Source: Nakamurella sp. PAMC28650
GTDB lineage: Bacteria > Actinomycetota > Actinomycetes > Mycobacteriales > Nakamurellaceae
Length of the DNA: 64,000 bases
Direction: 5' to 3'
NCBI RefSeq assembly: GCF_014303395.1
Contig: NZ_CP060298.1
Span: 496,001-560,000, forward strand
Positions 36,541 through 45,109 of the stretch are shown here, piece by piece. The position numbers were made by a program, and so were the translations under genes. Numbering within the stretch: the stretch's first letter is position 1; each line of letters begins with the position of its first letter. The notes beneath the pieces were generated by a model, which did not search any database, was not told the DNA's origin, and saw only the letters and a program-made list of their open reading frames with translations.

Positions 36541-37571
36541 TGATGCCGCCCAACATCATCGACCACTTCTACCTCGGTGGCGAACGGATCGCCGAGCTCC
36601 GTGGGGTCGGCATGCCGTCGCCGCGCCGTCCGGAGGAGTGGCTGGCCGCGACCACCTTCCGCGCGGGCGAGCCGGGAGTCGGTCCGAGCCGCACCGACAG
36701 CGGGGAGCTGTTGCGCGATCTCATCGCCGCCGACCCCATCGGCTGGGTCGGCAGCGACGAGGGTCCGGCGGGTGACAACGGAATACTGGTCAAGCTTCTC
36801 GACCCCGCGCAGCGGCTGCCGGTGCACGTGCATCCCGACCGGAGTTTCGCCACCTCGCACCTGAACTGTCCATACGGCAAGACCGAGGCCTGGTTCGTAC
36901 TGGCAACTTCCGGCGAGCAGCCCAGCGTCTGGCTCGGATTCGCGCAGGACGTCGATCCGGCGGAGCTGAGCCGTCGGGTCGACGCGCAGGACTCGGACTG
37001 GATGCTGGGCCGGATGAACCGGATCCAGGTGAAGCCCGGTGACGGCATCCTGGTCCCGGCCGGTACCGCGCATGCCATCGGTGCCGGTGTGTTCGTCGCG
37101 GAGGTCCAGGAGCCGACGGACTTCTCGATCCTGCTCGAATGGTCGATCACCACTGCCACCCGCGAGGAGTCCCATCTGGATCTGGGACTACCGCTGGCCC
37201 TGAGCGCCACCAACCACCACGCCTTCTCCGCCGAATATCTGCAGACCCTGCTGACCTACACGGATCCGAACGGCCGGAGCGCCGACCCGCGGCCGTTGCT
37301 GCCGCCCGCGGCCGATCCGTTCTTCCGTCTGGACCTGCTGGCCCCCGGGCCGGGAACGGCTCCGTCGCTACCCGCCGGCTTCGCGGTCGGCCTGGTCTTC
37401 GACGGACAGGGCGAGATCCGTTCGCCCAGCGGTGCTCCGCTGTCGGTGACGCGCGGCCAGGTGTTCGCCATCCCGGCCGGGTTCGGAGATTGGTCGGTCA
37501 CCGGTGACGTGCAGTTCCTCGCGTGCCGGCCGGGCGCCGGCTGGCCCGGCACCCTGCAGGTGAGCGCGTGA
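36528..37571 (+). CDS. Mannose-6-phosphate isomerase class I-like protein
   Basis: A 347-residue double-cupin protein. Zinc ligands are in LPVHVHPDRSFATSH (HxH) and GKTEAWFVLATSG (Glu), with GTAHAIGAGVFVAEVQEPTD giving the fourth His and the E-x-Q-E-P segment of type I phosphomannose isomerases. The C-terminal cupin is shorter and divergent. It interconverts an aldose phosphate and a ketose phosphate in known members. In this operon it probably feeds the PfkB kinase and an aldolase. Whether mannose-6-P is its substrate is open. Confidence 0.88.
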   Translation: MQPIVMPPNIIDHFYLGGERIAELRGVGMPSPRRPEEWLAATTFRAGEPGVGPSRTDSGELLRDLIAADPIGWVGSDEGPAGDNGILVKLLDPAQRLPVHVHPDRSFATSHLNCPYGKTEAWFVLATSGEQPSVWLGFAQDVDPAELSRRVDAQDSDWMLGRMNRIQVKPGDGILVPAGTAHAIGAGVFVAEVQEPTDFSILLEWSITTATREESHLDLGLPLALSATNHHAFSAEYLQTLLTYTDPNGRSADPRPLLPPAADPFFRLDLLAPGPGTAPSLPAGFAVGLVFDGQGEIRSPSGAPLSVTRGQVFAIPAGFGDWSVTGDVQFLACRPGAGWPGTLQVSA

Positions 37572-39085
37572 GCACGCCGATCCTGCTGGGCGTCGACGTC
37601 GGGACGTCCGACTCGAAGGTGCTGGCCACCACCCTGACCGGCGCGGAGATCATCGCCGTCTCCACCCCGACCGCGTGGCGCAACCACGGCGGCACCCTGA
37701 CCGACACCGATCCGCAGAGACTGGTCGACGGTGTGTTCGCGCTGCTGGAGCACGCGGTCGAGGTGGCCACCGAGCAGGTCGGGCCGGTCACGGTGCGCGC
37801 CATCGCGGTGACCGGGATGGCCGAGGCCGGCGTCCTGCTGGACTCCCGCGGGGTTCCGCTGTACCCGATCATCGCCTGGTTCGATCCACGGGGGAGATCC
37901 GAGATGCAGTCCCTGCCCGCTGATCTCATCGACCAGTTCGGTGGCCGGACCGGCCTGCCGGTCTCTCCGCTGGCCACCATCGCCAAGCTCGCCTGGATGC
38001 GCGGACAGGGCACCGACCTGCGCGGCAAGCAGTGGCTCAACGTGCCCGAATACCTGGTCCACAAGCTGGGGGCGGTGCGGGCGTCGGAGATGTCGCTGGC
38101 AGCCAGAACCGGTCTGCTGGACCAGGATTCGGGTGAGCTCTGGCCGGAGGCGCTGGCCGCCATCGGAGCCGGCCCCGACCTGATCCCGCCACGGGTGACC
38201 GCCGGGACCCCACTGGGGCGGGCCGGTGGCGACGCGGTACCGGCCGTCCTGCACGGCGCGGTGCTGACCGTGGCCGGCCACGATCACCCGGTCGCCGCGG
38301 TGGGTTGCGGTACCACCGGAGCCGACGAGGTCTTCGATTCCTTCGGCACCGCAGAGGCTCTCGTACGCTCCGTGGACGGTCACCTGGACGCCGCGGCCCG
38401 TCATCGGCTGGCTTCGGCCGGCGTCAACTCGGTCCACCACGTGCTGGCCGGCAGGCGGTTGCTGCTCGGCGGCACGAAGGCCGGGTTGCTGTTGCGCCGA
38501 ACCCTGGACCTGCTCGGATCCGGGACGGTCGACCGCAGGGCCGAGCTCGACGACGCGGCCTGCGCGCTCACCGACCGCACCGGAGCGCTCGCGAGCGATC
38601 CGATCGAAGGCGTCCGGGTCTCCGGTGCGATCAACGACGACGGGACCCTGCGGATCGAGATCACCAACGACGACGTCAGTCCCGCCGCGCTGTGGCTGGC
38701 CACCCTGGCCCATGCCGTCGACGAGGCAGCGCGTTGCCTCGACCTGATGGAGGCCGAGATCGGTCCGGCCAGCGCCGTCGTCGTGGCCGGCGGCTGGACG
38801 AGGATGCGGTCGGTCCGACGCTCCAAGGAGTCATCCCTTCCCCACGTCCGATTCTCCGACCGATCACAGGCCGGGGCCTTCGGAGCCAGCATGTTCGCGG
38901 CGCACGCCTCGATCGTGGCCGACAGGCTCTCCGACAGCGGGGATCCGAGCGGAAATTCAGTGGCCGCCCCGACCGGGCCGACCGAGGAATTCGCGGCCCG
39001 CTACACCTCCGCCGCTGCACACGGGCAGCGGCGGACCGAACCAGTCCCATCCCACGCACCAGCACTCGAGGAGATCACCAGATGA
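37568..39085 (+). CDS. FGGY family carbohydrate kinase
   Basis: A 505-residue sugar kinase with the two actin-like domains. ILLGVDVGTSDSKVLATTL is the N-terminal phosphate loop; AVTGMAEAGVLLDSRG and YPIIAWFDPRG the sugar site (catalytic Asp in FDPRG); VAGHDHPVAAVGCGTTG and AVVVAGGWTRMRSVRRSK the second domain's adenosine loop. Family members phosphorylate gluconate, xylulose, erythritol, ribulose and others; the substrate is not readable. GTG 37568 overlaps the isomerase stop. Confidence 0.92.
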   Translation: MSTPILLGVDVGTSDSKVLATTLTGAEIIAVSTPTAWRNHGGTLTDTDPQRLVDGVFALLEHAVEVATEQVGPVTVRAIAVTGMAEAGVLLDSRGVPLYPIIAWFDPRGRSEMQSLPADLIDQFGGRTGLPVSPLATIAKLAWMRGQGTDLRGKQWLNVPEYLVHKLGAVRASEMSLAARTGLLDQDSGELWPEALAAIGAGPDLIPPRVTAGTPLGRAGGDAVPAVLHGAVLTVAGHDHPVAAVGCGTTGADEVFDSFGTAEALVRSVDGHLDAAARHRLASAGVNSVHHVLAGRRLLLGGTKAGLLLRRTLDLLGSGTVDRRAELDDAACALTDRTGALASDPIEGVRVSGAINDDGTLRIEITNDDVSPAALWLATLAHAVDEAARCLDLMEAEIGPASAVVVAGGWTRMRSVRRSKESSLPHVRFSDRSQAGAFGASMFAAHASIVADRLSDSGDPSGNSVAAPTGPTEEFAARYTSAAAHGQRRTEPVPSHAPALEEITR

Positions 39086-40002
39086 CCGGCTCCACCACCA
39101 AGACCGGCCTCGCGGGCATCGCGACCAGCCAGGCCACCTTCGCCATCGTCGCGATGGACCAGCGCAACACGCTCAAGCGCATGTATCACGCGGTCGGCAT
39201 CGCCGACCCGTCGGACGAGGAACTGGTGCAGATCAAGGCAGATACCGTACAGGCGTTGCGCGGCAGCGCTTCCGGCTATCTTCTCGACCCCACCTTCGGC
39301 ACTCCGGCGCTGCGCCTTCTGCCGGCCGAGGGACCGCCCTACGGCGTGCTGGTGGCTGCCGAGCCGTCCGAGCGCGGCACCATCAACGGCGAACCGCGTG
39401 GTCACCGCGACCCGGCATTGAACGCCCGGTGGGTCAAGGACCAGGGCGGCGACGCGGTCAAGTTCTACGTCCAGCTGCGCGCCGACCGCAAGCCCGGACC
39501 GGACGGCATCGACACCACCGCGGAGGTGCTGCAGGTCGTCCGCGAGGTCATCGCAGACTGCCGGGAAGCCGGTATCCCCAGCGTCATCGAGAACCTGATC
39601 TTCCCGCTGGCGGGTGAGGACGCCCCGACACCGGCCCAGCGCGCCGACCGGATCATCGAGGCCGCCCTGCTGCTGGACGAGCTCAAGCCCGACCTGATCA
39701 AGCTCGAGTTCCCCGGCGATGCTGCCTCCTGCAAGCGGCTCGCCGACTCGCTGACCGTCCCTTGGGCGGTGCTGTCCGCCGGTGTCGCGTTCGACGAGTT
39801 CGCCGCTGCACTGCGGATCTCCTGCGACGACGGCGGCACCAGCGGATTCATCGCGGGCCGCTCCATCTGGAAGGACGCGGTCGGCATGAGTCGACCGGAA
39901 CGCCAGGCCTTCCTGGCGGACGAAGGAAGACGTCGTCTGGACAACCTGGTCCAGGTGATCGACGGGCGTGCGCGCCCCTACACGGAGGTGACAGCGCGGT
40001 GA
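39082..40002 (+). CDS. Class I aldolase, LacD/YihT-like
   Basis: A 306-residue aldolase. FAIVAMDQRNTLKRMY near the N terminus, VKDQGGDAVKFYVQLRADR in the middle, LKPDLIKLEFPGDAASC with the probable Schiff-base Lys, and SGFIAGRSIWKDAVG at the phosphate end match tagatose-1,6-bisphosphate aldolase (LacD) and sulfofructose-phosphate aldolase (YihT). No sulfoquinovosidase or sulfolactaldehyde reductase is nearby, so a sulfosugar role has no support. Overlaps the FGGY gene (ATGA) and the ABC ATPase (GTGA). Confidence 0.88.
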   Translation: MTGSTTKTGLAGIATSQATFAIVAMDQRNTLKRMYHAVGIADPSDEELVQIKADTVQALRGSASGYLLDPTFGTPALRLLPAEGPPYGVLVAAEPSERGTINGEPRGHRDPALNARWVKDQGGDAVKFYVQLRADRKPGPDGIDTTAEVLQVVREVIADCREAGIPSVIENLIFPLAGEDAPTPAQRADRIIEAALLLDELKPDLIKLEFPGDAASCKRLADSLTVPWAVLSAGVAFDEFAAALRISCDDGGTSGFIAGRSIWKDAVGMSRPERQAFLADEGRRRLDNLVQVIDGRARPYTEVTAR

Positions 40003-40766
40003 CCCCCATCTTGGAAGCCCGTGGCCTTTCGAGGAGCTTCGGACACGTCCGGGCCCTCGACGGAGCGGACTTCGACATCAACGCCGGAGAGGTCGTCGCC
40101 CTCATCGGCGACAACGGTGCCGGCAAATCGACGATGGTGAAGGCCCTCTCGGGCAACCTGCAGCTCGACGAAGGTGAGATCTTCTTCGAGGGCGACGAGA
40201 TCGAGATGACGAACCCCCAGCAGGTGTCGGCCCTCGGGATCGAGGTGGTCTACCAGGACCTTGCGCTGGCACCGCATCTCGACCCGGCGCAGAACATCTT
40301 CCTCGGTCGCGAACTGCCGGCCAAGGGATTCCTGGGCAAGCTCGGATTCATGGACAACAAGGAGATGAGGCGTCAGGCCCGCGCCTCGTTCGACGAGCTC
40401 GGCGCAACGGTCAGGTCGCTCACCGCACCCGTTGGCTCCATGTCCGGCGGCCAGCGGCAGGGCATCGCCATCGCCCGCGCCATCGCCTGGGCTTCGAAGG
40501 TCGTCTTCCTGGACGAGCCGACGGCGGCCCTTGGGGTCGTGCAGACCAAGAACGTGCTCGAGACGATCAAGCGCGTCCGGGACAGAGGTATTGCGGTGGT
40601 GCTGATCTCGCACTCCATGCCGCACGTCCTGGAGGTCTCCGACCGGGTGCAGGTGATGCGACTCGGTCGGCGGGTGGCCACCCTGCAGACCAAGGATTCC
40701 TCCATCGAGCAGCTCGTCGGCGCCATGACCGGCGCCCTGGACATGTCGAACGGGAGCGCCGCATGA
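39999..40766 (+). CDS. Sugar ABC transporter ATP-binding protein, single domain (FrcA type)
   Basis: A 255-residue ATPase. Walker A GDNGAGKSTMVKALSG, Q-loop VVYQDLALAPHLDP, signature MSGGQRQGIAIARAI, Walker B VVFLDEPTAALG and H-loop VVLISHSM are all intact. It has one nucleotide-binding domain, as in FrcA, not two as in RbsA. GTG 39999 has GGAGG upstream. It energises the permease encoded next. Confidence 0.95.
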   Translation: MTPILEARGLSRSFGHVRALDGADFDINAGEVVALIGDNGAGKSTMVKALSGNLQLDEGEIFFEGDEIEMTNPQQVSALGIEVVYQDLALAPHLDPAQNIFLGRELPAKGFLGKLGFMDNKEMRRQARASFDELGATVRSLTAPVGSMSGGQRQGIAIARAIAWASKVVFLDEPTAALGVVQTKNVLETIKRVRDRGIAVVLISHSMPHVLEVSDRVQVMRLGRRVATLQTKDSSIEQLVGAMTGALDMSNGSAA

Positions 40767-41833
40767 GCGTCATCTCCAAGCCCAGCGCTCCGGTCGGCCT
40801 CGACGGCGAGGAGCACGAATCCCTGCTCAAACGGCTCACCAACCTCCAGTCCGTCTGGATTCTCGGTGTCCTGGTGGTGATCGTCGCCTTCTTCGCCATC
40901 AAGGGCGGCGGGAAGTTCTTCTCCGCCGACAACTTCTCGCAGATCAGCCAGAACATCTCGGTGCTGGCCATCCTCGGCGTCGGGATGACGTTCATCATCA
41001 TCACGTCCGGCATCGACCTCTCCGTCGGTTCGGTGCTGGTCTTCGCTTCGGTGATTTCCGCGCAGGTGATACAAGCAATGGGCGGTTCGAGTGGCGGTGC
41101 CATCACCGTCGGCGTGTTGGCCGGCCTGGTCGCCGGCGGAGCCTGGGGGTTCGTCAACGGCTTTCTCGTCGCGAAAGCCAAGGTTCCGCCATTTATCGTC
41201 ACCCTCGGGACCCTCTCGGCCGCACTGGGTCTGGCTCAGGTGCGCACGTCGGGACTCAATATCACCCTGGACGATTCCTCATTGACGGACTTCGGCATCT
41301 ACACCAGGGTTCTCGGTATACCAGCGTTACCCTTCGTTGCTCTAATCGTTGTCATCCTGGGTGGAATTCTCTTGCACCGGACGAAATTTGGTCGCTATAC
41401 TTATGCGATCGGATCGAACGCCGAAGCAGCGAGGCGCGTCGGCGTGAAGGTGGACAAACACCTCATCCTGGTCTACAGCTTTGCTGGTGTTCTCGCCGGA
41501 ATAGGTGGTGCGCTCTACCTGGCTCAGTACGGCACCACGACCATCGCCGGTCAATCCCTCACCAATCTGAACGTCATCGCCGCTGTGGTCATCGGCGGGA
41601 CATCGGTGTTCGGCGGTGAGGGTTCGATGTTCGGCACCATCGTCGGGCTGTTCATCCCGGCCGTCCTGCAGTCCGGCTTCGTCATCATCGGGGTGCAGCC
41701 GTTCTGGCAGGGTGTCGCGGTCGGCATCGTGCTGATCGCAGCCGTCTACATCGACCAGACCCGCCGCGCCGCAGCACTTCGCGGAGCAAAATCCTCCAAA
41801 CGACTCGGCAAGCAGCCGAGCGGAAGAAAGTGA
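40763..41833 (+). CDS. Sugar ABC transporter permease, RbsC/FrcC type
   Basis: A 356-residue CUT2 permease with eight to ten hydrophobic helices. MTFIIITSGIDLSVGSVLVF is the family hallmark, followed by VPPFIVTLGTLSAALGLAQV and SNAEAARRVGVKVDKHLILV (ATPase contact). Base composition drops somewhat around 41190-41480, with more A/T-ending codons than neighbours. Overlaps the ATPase gene by four bases. Confidence 0.95.
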   Translation: MSVISKPSAPVGLDGEEHESLLKRLTNLQSVWILGVLVVIVAFFAIKGGGKFFSADNFSQISQNISVLAILGVGMTFIIITSGIDLSVGSVLVFASVISAQVIQAMGGSSGGAITVGVLAGLVAGGAWGFVNGFLVAKAKVPPFIVTLGTLSAALGLAQVRTSGLNITLDDSSLTDFGIYTRVLGIPALPFVALIVVILGGILLHRTKFGRYTYAIGSNAEAARRVGVKVDKHLILVYSFAGVLAGIGGALYLAQYGTTTIAGQSLTNLNVIAAVVIGGTSVFGGEGSMFGTIVGLFIPAVLQSGFVIIGVQPFWQGVAVGIVLIAAVYIDQTRRAAALRGAKSSKRLGKQPSGRK

Positions 41834-41844
41834 AAGGAAACGCA

Positions 41845-43008
41845 ATGAAGCGGTCCCTCGTACTCGGCGTCGCCGCCAGCGCCTGTCTGACGCTGGCGCT
41901 GGCCGGCTGCTCGTCGTCCAAGCCGGCGGCTGCGGCCAGCAGCTCCAGCGTCGCAGCGTCCAGCAGTTCGGCGGCGTCGTCGGCCCCGGCCGTCGTGGCC
42001 CCGGCCTCCTCCGCTGGGTCCTCCGCAGCCTCCTCGGCGGCGGCTTCGTCGGCACCGGCCTCGTCGGCACCGGCGTCCTCCGCCCCGGTTTCCTCCGGAT
42101 CGGCGTCGGCCAGCGTCGTGGCCCCGACCAAGGCCAAGAAGAACTACAAGATCTCCTTCATCCAGGGCGTCGCCGGTGACAACTTCTACATCACCATGCA
42201 GTGCGGCATCCAGACCGAGGCGGCCAAGCTCGGGGTCACCGTCAACACCCAGGGCGCGACCGCGTTCGACCCGACCCTGCAGATCCCGATCCTGTCCTCG
42301 GTGGTCTCGTCCAAGCCGGATGCGATCCTGATCGCGCCGACCGACGTCAAGGCCCTGCAGGCCCCGTTGGCCAAGGCTGCTGCAGCCGGCATCAAGATCG
42401 TCCTGGTCGACACCACGGTCAACGACCCGTCGTTCGCCGCCTCGCAGGTCTCCTCCGACAACGTCGGGGGCGGAAAGGCGGCCTTCACCGCGATCAAGGG
42501 TCTGAGCCCGAAGGGCGGCAAGGTCCTGGTCATCTCGGTCAATCCCGGCATCTCGACCACGGATGCCCGCGTCAAGGGCTTCCAGGACGCCACCGCAGCC
42601 GACTCGTCGTTCACCTACCTCGGTGTGCAGTACTCGCACAACGACCCGGCGACGGCGGCCCAGCTCGTCACCGCTGCGCTGCGGAAGGATCCCGACATCA
42701 CCGGAATCTTCGCCACCAACCTGTTCGCCGCCGAGGGCGCAGCCACCGGCATCAAGCAGGCCGGCAAGGCAGGCAAGGTCTCGATCGTCGGTTTCGACGC
42801 CGGCCCCGATCAGATCAAGGCGCTCAAGGACGGCACCGTGCAGGCACTCGTCGCCCAGCAGCCGGACACCATCGGCACGGACGGCCTCGACCAGGCCATC
42901 GCGTCTCTCGACGGCGGCACGGTGACGCCGAAGATCCAGACCGGTTTCTCCATCATCACCAAGGCCAACGCGGACACCACCACGGCCGCCTACAAGGCAG
43001 CCTGCTGA
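41845..43008 (+). CDS. Sugar-binding lipoprotein, RbsB type
   Basis: A 387-residue solute-binding protein. Signal peptide MKRSLVLGVAASACLTLALA with lipobox LAGC is followed by a linker of about 75 residues made almost only of Ala, Ser, Pro and Val. The mature domain starts KKNYKISFIQGVAGDNFYIT and has IPILSSVVSSKPDAILIAPT and GIFATNLFAAEGAATGIKQA, typical of the ribose/xylose binding family. Last gene of the operon, with a clear terminator behind it. The type suggests a monosaccharide or polyol ligand. Confidence 0.93.
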   Translation: MKRSLVLGVAASACLTLALAGCSSSKPAAAASSSSVAASSSSAASSAPAVVAPASSAGSSAASSAAASSAPASSAPASSAPVSSGSASASVVAPTKAKKNYKISFIQGVAGDNFYITMQCGIQTEAAKLGVTVNTQGATAFDPTLQIPILSSVVSSKPDAILIAPTDVKALQAPLAKAAAAGIKIVLVDTTVNDPSFAASQVSSDNVGGGKAAFTAIKGLSPKGGKVLVISVNPGISTTDARVKGFQDATAADSSFTYLGVQYSHNDPATAAQLVTAALRKDPDITGIFATNLFAAEGAATGIKQAGKAGKVSIVGFDAGPDQIKALKDGTVQALVAQQPDTIGTDGLDQAIASLDGGTVTPKIQTGFSIITKANADTTTAAYKAAC

Positions 43009-43024
43009 CGCGTCCCCTCTGACT

Positions 43025-43061
43025 CTCCGGTGCCGGCGGTGTTCGACCGGCGGCACCGGAG
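43025..43061 (+). terminator. First hairpin after the sugar operon
   Basis: CTCCGGTGCC and GGCACCGGAG are perfect 10-bp arms with a 17-base loop, starting 17 bases after the binding-protein stop. It has no U tract and may be a processing or protective stem ahead of the main terminator. Confidence 0.5.
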
Positions 43062-43094
43062 GACCTCGTTCGGCAACGAAGACGAAGTGTCTGC

Positions 43095-43132
43095 AACGCC
43101 CCTCGGGTCCACGGACCCGAGGGGCGTTTCTT
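43095..43132 (+). terminator. Intrinsic terminator of the sugar operon
   Basis: A perfect 16-bp stem (AACGCCCCTCGGGTCC with its complement) and a 2-base AC centre, followed by TTTCTT. It stands 87 bases after the last stop codon. Strong stem plus U-rich tail makes this the clearest terminator of the window. Confidence 0.88.
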
Positions 43133-43153
43133 GCTGCCGCGCCTCGTGGCCAT

Positions 43154-43578
43154 CACCCCGGATTCGGCATCGCCTATGCCGCAGTCGATATCGCTACCAG
43201 CGTCGCCGAGGTCTTCCAGCTCAGCCGCACCGTCACGATCAACGACGACGTGGATCTGACGTCATGGACCCCGACCCGTGACCTGCACCTGCTCGATCTG
43301 ACCGGCTCGTGGGCACTGCGCAATGGTGCGGCACAGTCGCTGGCGGCCGCGCGGCGGCCGGTGTGCTGCGCGTGGTCCGCGGCGATCCGATTTACTCGGC
43401 ACACCCTCGACGGGCTGTGGGCGCCGTCGACGATGACCGGTGAGCCGACGGCCGTGCTGTACGAGCACTCAGCCGATTCGTTTCCTGCCGCGCCGGCATT
43501 CATTCGACCATTGGATGCGCCACTGGTGTGGACATTGATCCGAGATGCCCCCTGCGCATCGCTTATCGGGTCGGCTAG
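43154..43578 (+). pseudogene. RES-domain toxin gene, 5' truncated, IS-interrupted
   Basis: The frame reads GFGIAYAAVDIATSVAEVFQ, LHLLDLTGSWALRNGAA, LDGLWAPSTMTGEPTAVLYE and FPAAPAFIRPLD, which are the successive blocks of the RES domain (NAD-degrading toxins of RES-Xre pairs). The N-terminal third of the domain is missing; the sugar-operon terminator lies where it should be. The IS5-family element is inserted after the codons for SLIGS; joining across one CTAG gives 14 more codons and TGA at 44587-44589, so the element hit the last codons. No antitoxin gene is present. Certainly not functional as it stands. Confidence 0.8.
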
Positions 43579-43624
43579 GGCGTGTCTCCCAAAAGTTGGG
43601 TAGGTGTGGCGGGATGCTCACTGA

Positions 43625-44044
43625 ATGAGTTCTCCTTCGTCGCGGTACCGCGTCTTCAGTGACGAGCAGTGGCAACGGATCGAGCGGTTGTTGCCGACAA
43701 ATGTTGGCCGGCGGGGTCATCCGTTCGGTGAGCACCGGCGGGTGGTGGAAGGCATCGCCTACCGGTACCGGGCCGGGATCCCCTGGCGGGACTTGCCTCG
43801 GGACGTGTTCGGACCGTGGCAGACCGTGTGGAAGCGGCACCGCCGGTACGCCGGAGACGGCACCTGGGACCGGGTGCTCGCGGCGTTGTTGACCGACGCT
43901 GACGCTGCCGGTCAGATCGACTGGACCGTGTCGGTGGATGCCACCATCAACCGCGCCCACCAGCACGCGACAAACACGACACGGCCCGAGCAGGACACAG
44001 GGGGCAGTATCGAACTACAAGAATCTGCCACTGGTCGATGCTGA
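43625..44044 (+). CDS. IS5-family transposase, upstream frame
   Basis: 139 codons. The N-terminal domain is the DUF4096-type helix region RYRVFSDEQWQRIERLLPTN and YRAGIPWRDLPRDVFGPWQT; WTVSVDATINRAHQHA carries the first catalytic Asp. After about codon 120 the frame leaves family similarity, which continues in the next frame at 43938-44555. Production of the full transposase needs a +1 (or -2) frameshift in the overlap. Confidence 0.88.
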   Translation: MSSPSSRYRVFSDEQWQRIERLLPTNVGRRGHPFGEHRRVVEGIAYRYRAGIPWRDLPRDVFGPWQTVWKRHRRYAGDGTWDRVLAALLTDADAAGQIDWTVSVDATINRAHQHATNTTRPEQDTGGSIELQESATGRC

Positions 44045-44555
44045 ACCTGCAGGTCACGGCATTGGCAGGTCCCGGGACGGGTTGACCACGAAGATCCACC
44101 ACGCGGTCGATGGCAAGGGCCGGCCACTGGCGATCGTCATCACCGGTGGGCAACGCAACGACGGTGCCGTCCTGGAACAGGTACTGGCCGACATCCGGGT
44201 TCCGCGCCGAGGTCGGGGGCGACCACGGACCCGACCCGATGCCGTCCTGGCGGACAAGGCCTACGCCGCCGGGATCACCCGCAGGATGCTGCAGCGCCGC
44301 GGGATCAAGGTGGTCATTCCGCTCAAGAGCGACCAGATCGCCGCCCGCAAACGTAAGGGCAGCAAGGGTGGCCGTCCACCTGCGCTGGACCGCCAGATGT
44401 ACCGGGAACGCAACGTTGTCGAGCGTTCCTTCGCTCTGATCAAGCAATGGCGGGGGCTGGCCACCCGCTACGACAAGCTCGCCATCACCTACCGCGCGGC
44501 AGTGGTGCTTTCGGCGTGCATCGTCTGGAACCGACTATTGGAAGACACGCCCTAG
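43938..44555 (+). CDS. IS5-family transposase, downstream frame
   Basis: Homology begins around codon 35 with HGIGRSRDGLTTKIHHAVDG. Catalytic residues follow in AVLADKAYAAGITRRML (Asp) and RNVVERSFALIKQWRGLATR (Glu, in the Y/R-E-K signature region). The stop TAG is formed by the terminal CTAG of the element. It lacks its own credible start, so it is read by frameshifting from the upstream frame. Confidence 0.88.
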   Translation: MPPSTAPTSTRQTRHGPSRTQGAVSNYKNLPLVDAEPAGHGIGRSRDGLTTKIHHAVDGKGRPLAIVITGGQRNDGAVLEQVLADIRVPRRGRGRPRTRPDAVLADKAYAAGITRRMLQRRGIKVVIPLKSDQIAARKRKGSKGGRPPALDRQMYRERNVVERSFALIKQWRGLATRYDKLAITYRAAVVLSACIVWNRLLEDTP

Positions 44556-44668
44556 CCGGTCGCCGATCCCCGACCGACCCCGACTGTGATCTTGATCGTG
44601 GACCACTTCAGGACGCGGGTCCGGTCGCCACACGGGCTTCCGCCGACGACACCTTCGAGGCGCACCTT

Positions 44669-45103
44669 CTACGAAATCTGTTCGGCTCTTCGATGATGAC
44701 GAGCTCGTTCTGCAGGTCCGAGAGTTCTGACCCTCTGAACGAGTCCGGATTCAACTCGTGCAACAACACGGTTCGTCGGAACATCCACTCCCAGAAAGTG
44801 GATCTTGACACCCGAGTCGAGGAGCTGACCACGCCGAGTCCTGACCACGGCCGATACCGTCAGGAGGTGGTGCATCGAAAGCTGGACCTGTCGCAGAACG
44901 ACCGGCGGGCTGCTGCGCAGCAGGGAAGCGCCTGCAAGGGCCACCCGGAATGGCTCGTCGTGGTCCGAGTACGACACGCTAGGTCCGGCAGAGACGATTT
45001 CCAGGCCAGCAAACCCTGGGATTTCACTCAAAACGGGTTCGAGCTGGTGGGCACGCTCCATTGCGAACCGGATGTCGGCAACCGATTGCAAGTAGTCCCG
45101 CAT
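44669..45103 (-). CDS. Unrecognised small protein, probably frameshifted
   Basis: ATG 45103 with GGAGG ten bases upstream opens a 144-codon frame: MRDYLQSVADIRFAMERAHQ, then EIVSAGPSVSYSDHDEPF and LRQVQLSMHHLLTVSAVV. Codon choice looks coding up to about 44800; from there the next frame (WEWMFRRTVLLHELNPDSF, ELSDLQNELVIIEEPNRF, to a stop at 44608) looks better, so one indel may have shifted the end. No family recognised. It starts exactly where the truncated regulator on the plus strand begins, suggesting a recombination junction. Confidence 0.4.
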   Translation of the reverse strand: MRDYLQSVADIRFAMERAHQLEPVLSEIPGFAGLEIVSAGPSVSYSDHDEPFRVALAGASLLRSSPPVVLRQVQLSMHHLLTVSAVVRTRRGQLLDSGVKIHFLGVDVPTNRVVARVESGLVQRVRTLGPAERARHHRRAEQIS

Positions 45104-45109
45104 TGCCGA

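Larger units (their letters stand above)
43575..44555 (+). mobile_element. IS5-family insertion sequence (IS427-like)
   Basis: Ends are GGGCGTGTCTCCCAA at the left and its near-perfect complement at the right (one mismatch in 15). Both borders carry CTAG, the usual target of this IS group, here counted within the coordinates (43575-43578 and 44552-44555). The element encodes two overlapping transposase frames. It interrupts the end of the RES gene. Confidence 0.88.

Noticed and set aside
35472-37571. 699-codon plus-strand frame
   Set aside because: Shadow of the second LacI gene fused in frame to the true isomerase; the isomerase starts at 36528.
37568-40002. Sulfoquinovose (sulfo-EMP) pathway
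   Set aside because: The YihT-like aldolase and PfkB kinase suggested it, but there is no sulfoquinovosidase, sulfoquinovose isomerase of YihS type or sulfolactaldehyde enzyme.
31167-43008. myo-inositol catabolic cluster
   Set aside because: Gfo/Idh, PfkB and aldolase genes are reminiscent, but IolB, IolD, IolE and methylmalonate-semialdehyde dehydrogenase are all absent.
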